From Paenibacillus dendrobii (lineage in GTDB: Bacteria; Bacillota; Bacilli; Paenibacillales; Paenibacillaceae), in contig NZ_WUBI01000011.1 in the NCBI RefSeq assembly GCF_009807035.1, positions 1 to 51,577 on the forward strand: a stretch of 51,577 bases of DNA. Reading direction: 5' to 3'. Both the position numbers and the translations under genes were made by a program. Under the pieces are notes generated by a model. The model worked only from the letters and a program-made list of their open reading frames with translations. It was not told the DNA's origin and did not search any database. Shown piece by piece: positions 51,532-51,577 of the stretch. The stretch's first letter is position 1. Each line of letters begins with the position of its first letter.

Positions 51532-51577
51532 TTTCTTGGAGAGTTTGATCCTGGCTCAGGACGAACGCTGGCGGCGT
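51532..51577 (+). rRNA. rrs: 16S ribosomal RNA, 5' end
   Basis: GGAGAGTTTGATCCTGGCTC and the following ACGAACGCTGGCGGCGT are the universal 16S 5' end. The gene continues beyond the window. Confidence 0.96.

Overview
The window is chromosomal DNA of a spore-forming, motile Gram-positive bacterium of the Bacillales, most likely Paenibacillus. This rests on gene content and synteny (guaB-dacA-pdxST-serS, scr-dnaX-ebfC-recR-yaaL-bofA, argS-rpoE-pyrG-spo0F-fbaA-murZ-rho-rpmE), a large SRP RNA, RpoE delta, BofA and Spo0F, an S-layer (SLH) protein, frequent TTG/GTG starts behind strong Shine-Dalgarno sites, and two rRNA operons flanking the segment (5S 3' end at the left edge, 16S 5' end at the right edge).

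Layout. 1-13.2 kb: 5S end, an SLH protein, guaB, dacA, pdxS-pdxT, serS, tRNA-Ser(UGA), a MarR regulator with an MFS exporter, a run of tiny hydrophilic proteins, a lipoprotein and tadA. This matches the right side of the Bacillus origin region plus accessory insertions. 13.2-25.5 kb: a DnaA-box-rich intergenic region, an orphan PAS histidine kinase, rluF, motA-motB (minus), phhB, a membrane cytochrome c, a GNAT enzyme, two tandem NlpC/P60 hydrolases each behind its own c-di-AMP (ydaO/yuaA) riboswitch, a membrane protein and an M1 peptidase. 25.7-47.1 kb: ywhD, mpg, an EEP-fold hydrolase, a class A PBP, speE-speB, a BNR/Ycf48-like exported protein, ywiB-argS, a subtilase, rpoE, pyrG, spo0F, fbaA, murZ, rho, a radical SAM protein and rpmE. 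In Bacillus subtilis this block sits far away (about 320-330 degrees); here it is joined between tadA and the scr-dnaX block. 47.2-51.6 kb: SRP RNA, dnaX-ebfC-recR, yaaL-bofA and the next rrn promoter and 16S start.

Shared themes. Envelope growth: dacA, class A PBP, murZ, two c-di-AMP-controlled NlpC/P60 enzymes and an SLH protein. Sporulation: spo0F with a consensus-perfect sigma-H promoter, an orphan kinase that could feed it, a PBP with a sigma-G-like promoter, and bofA. Nucleotide and polyamine supply: guaB, pyrG, speE, speB. Genome maintenance and translation: dnaX, recR, mpg, tadA, argS, serS, rluF, rpmE.

The most novel signal is a dispersed palindromic repeat of about 64 bp. It occurs as three tandem copies (110-bp period) between murZ and rho, as one diverged full copy at 22.65 kb in which a base-paired arm has changed on both sides, and as possible remnants at 25.7 and 47.65 kb. 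Also notable are the duplicated riboswitch-NlpC units, a DnaA-box cluster beside tadA, a radical SAM gene between rho and rpmE, and several structured leaders of unknown class. No CRISPR array, insertion sequence or prophage was seen.
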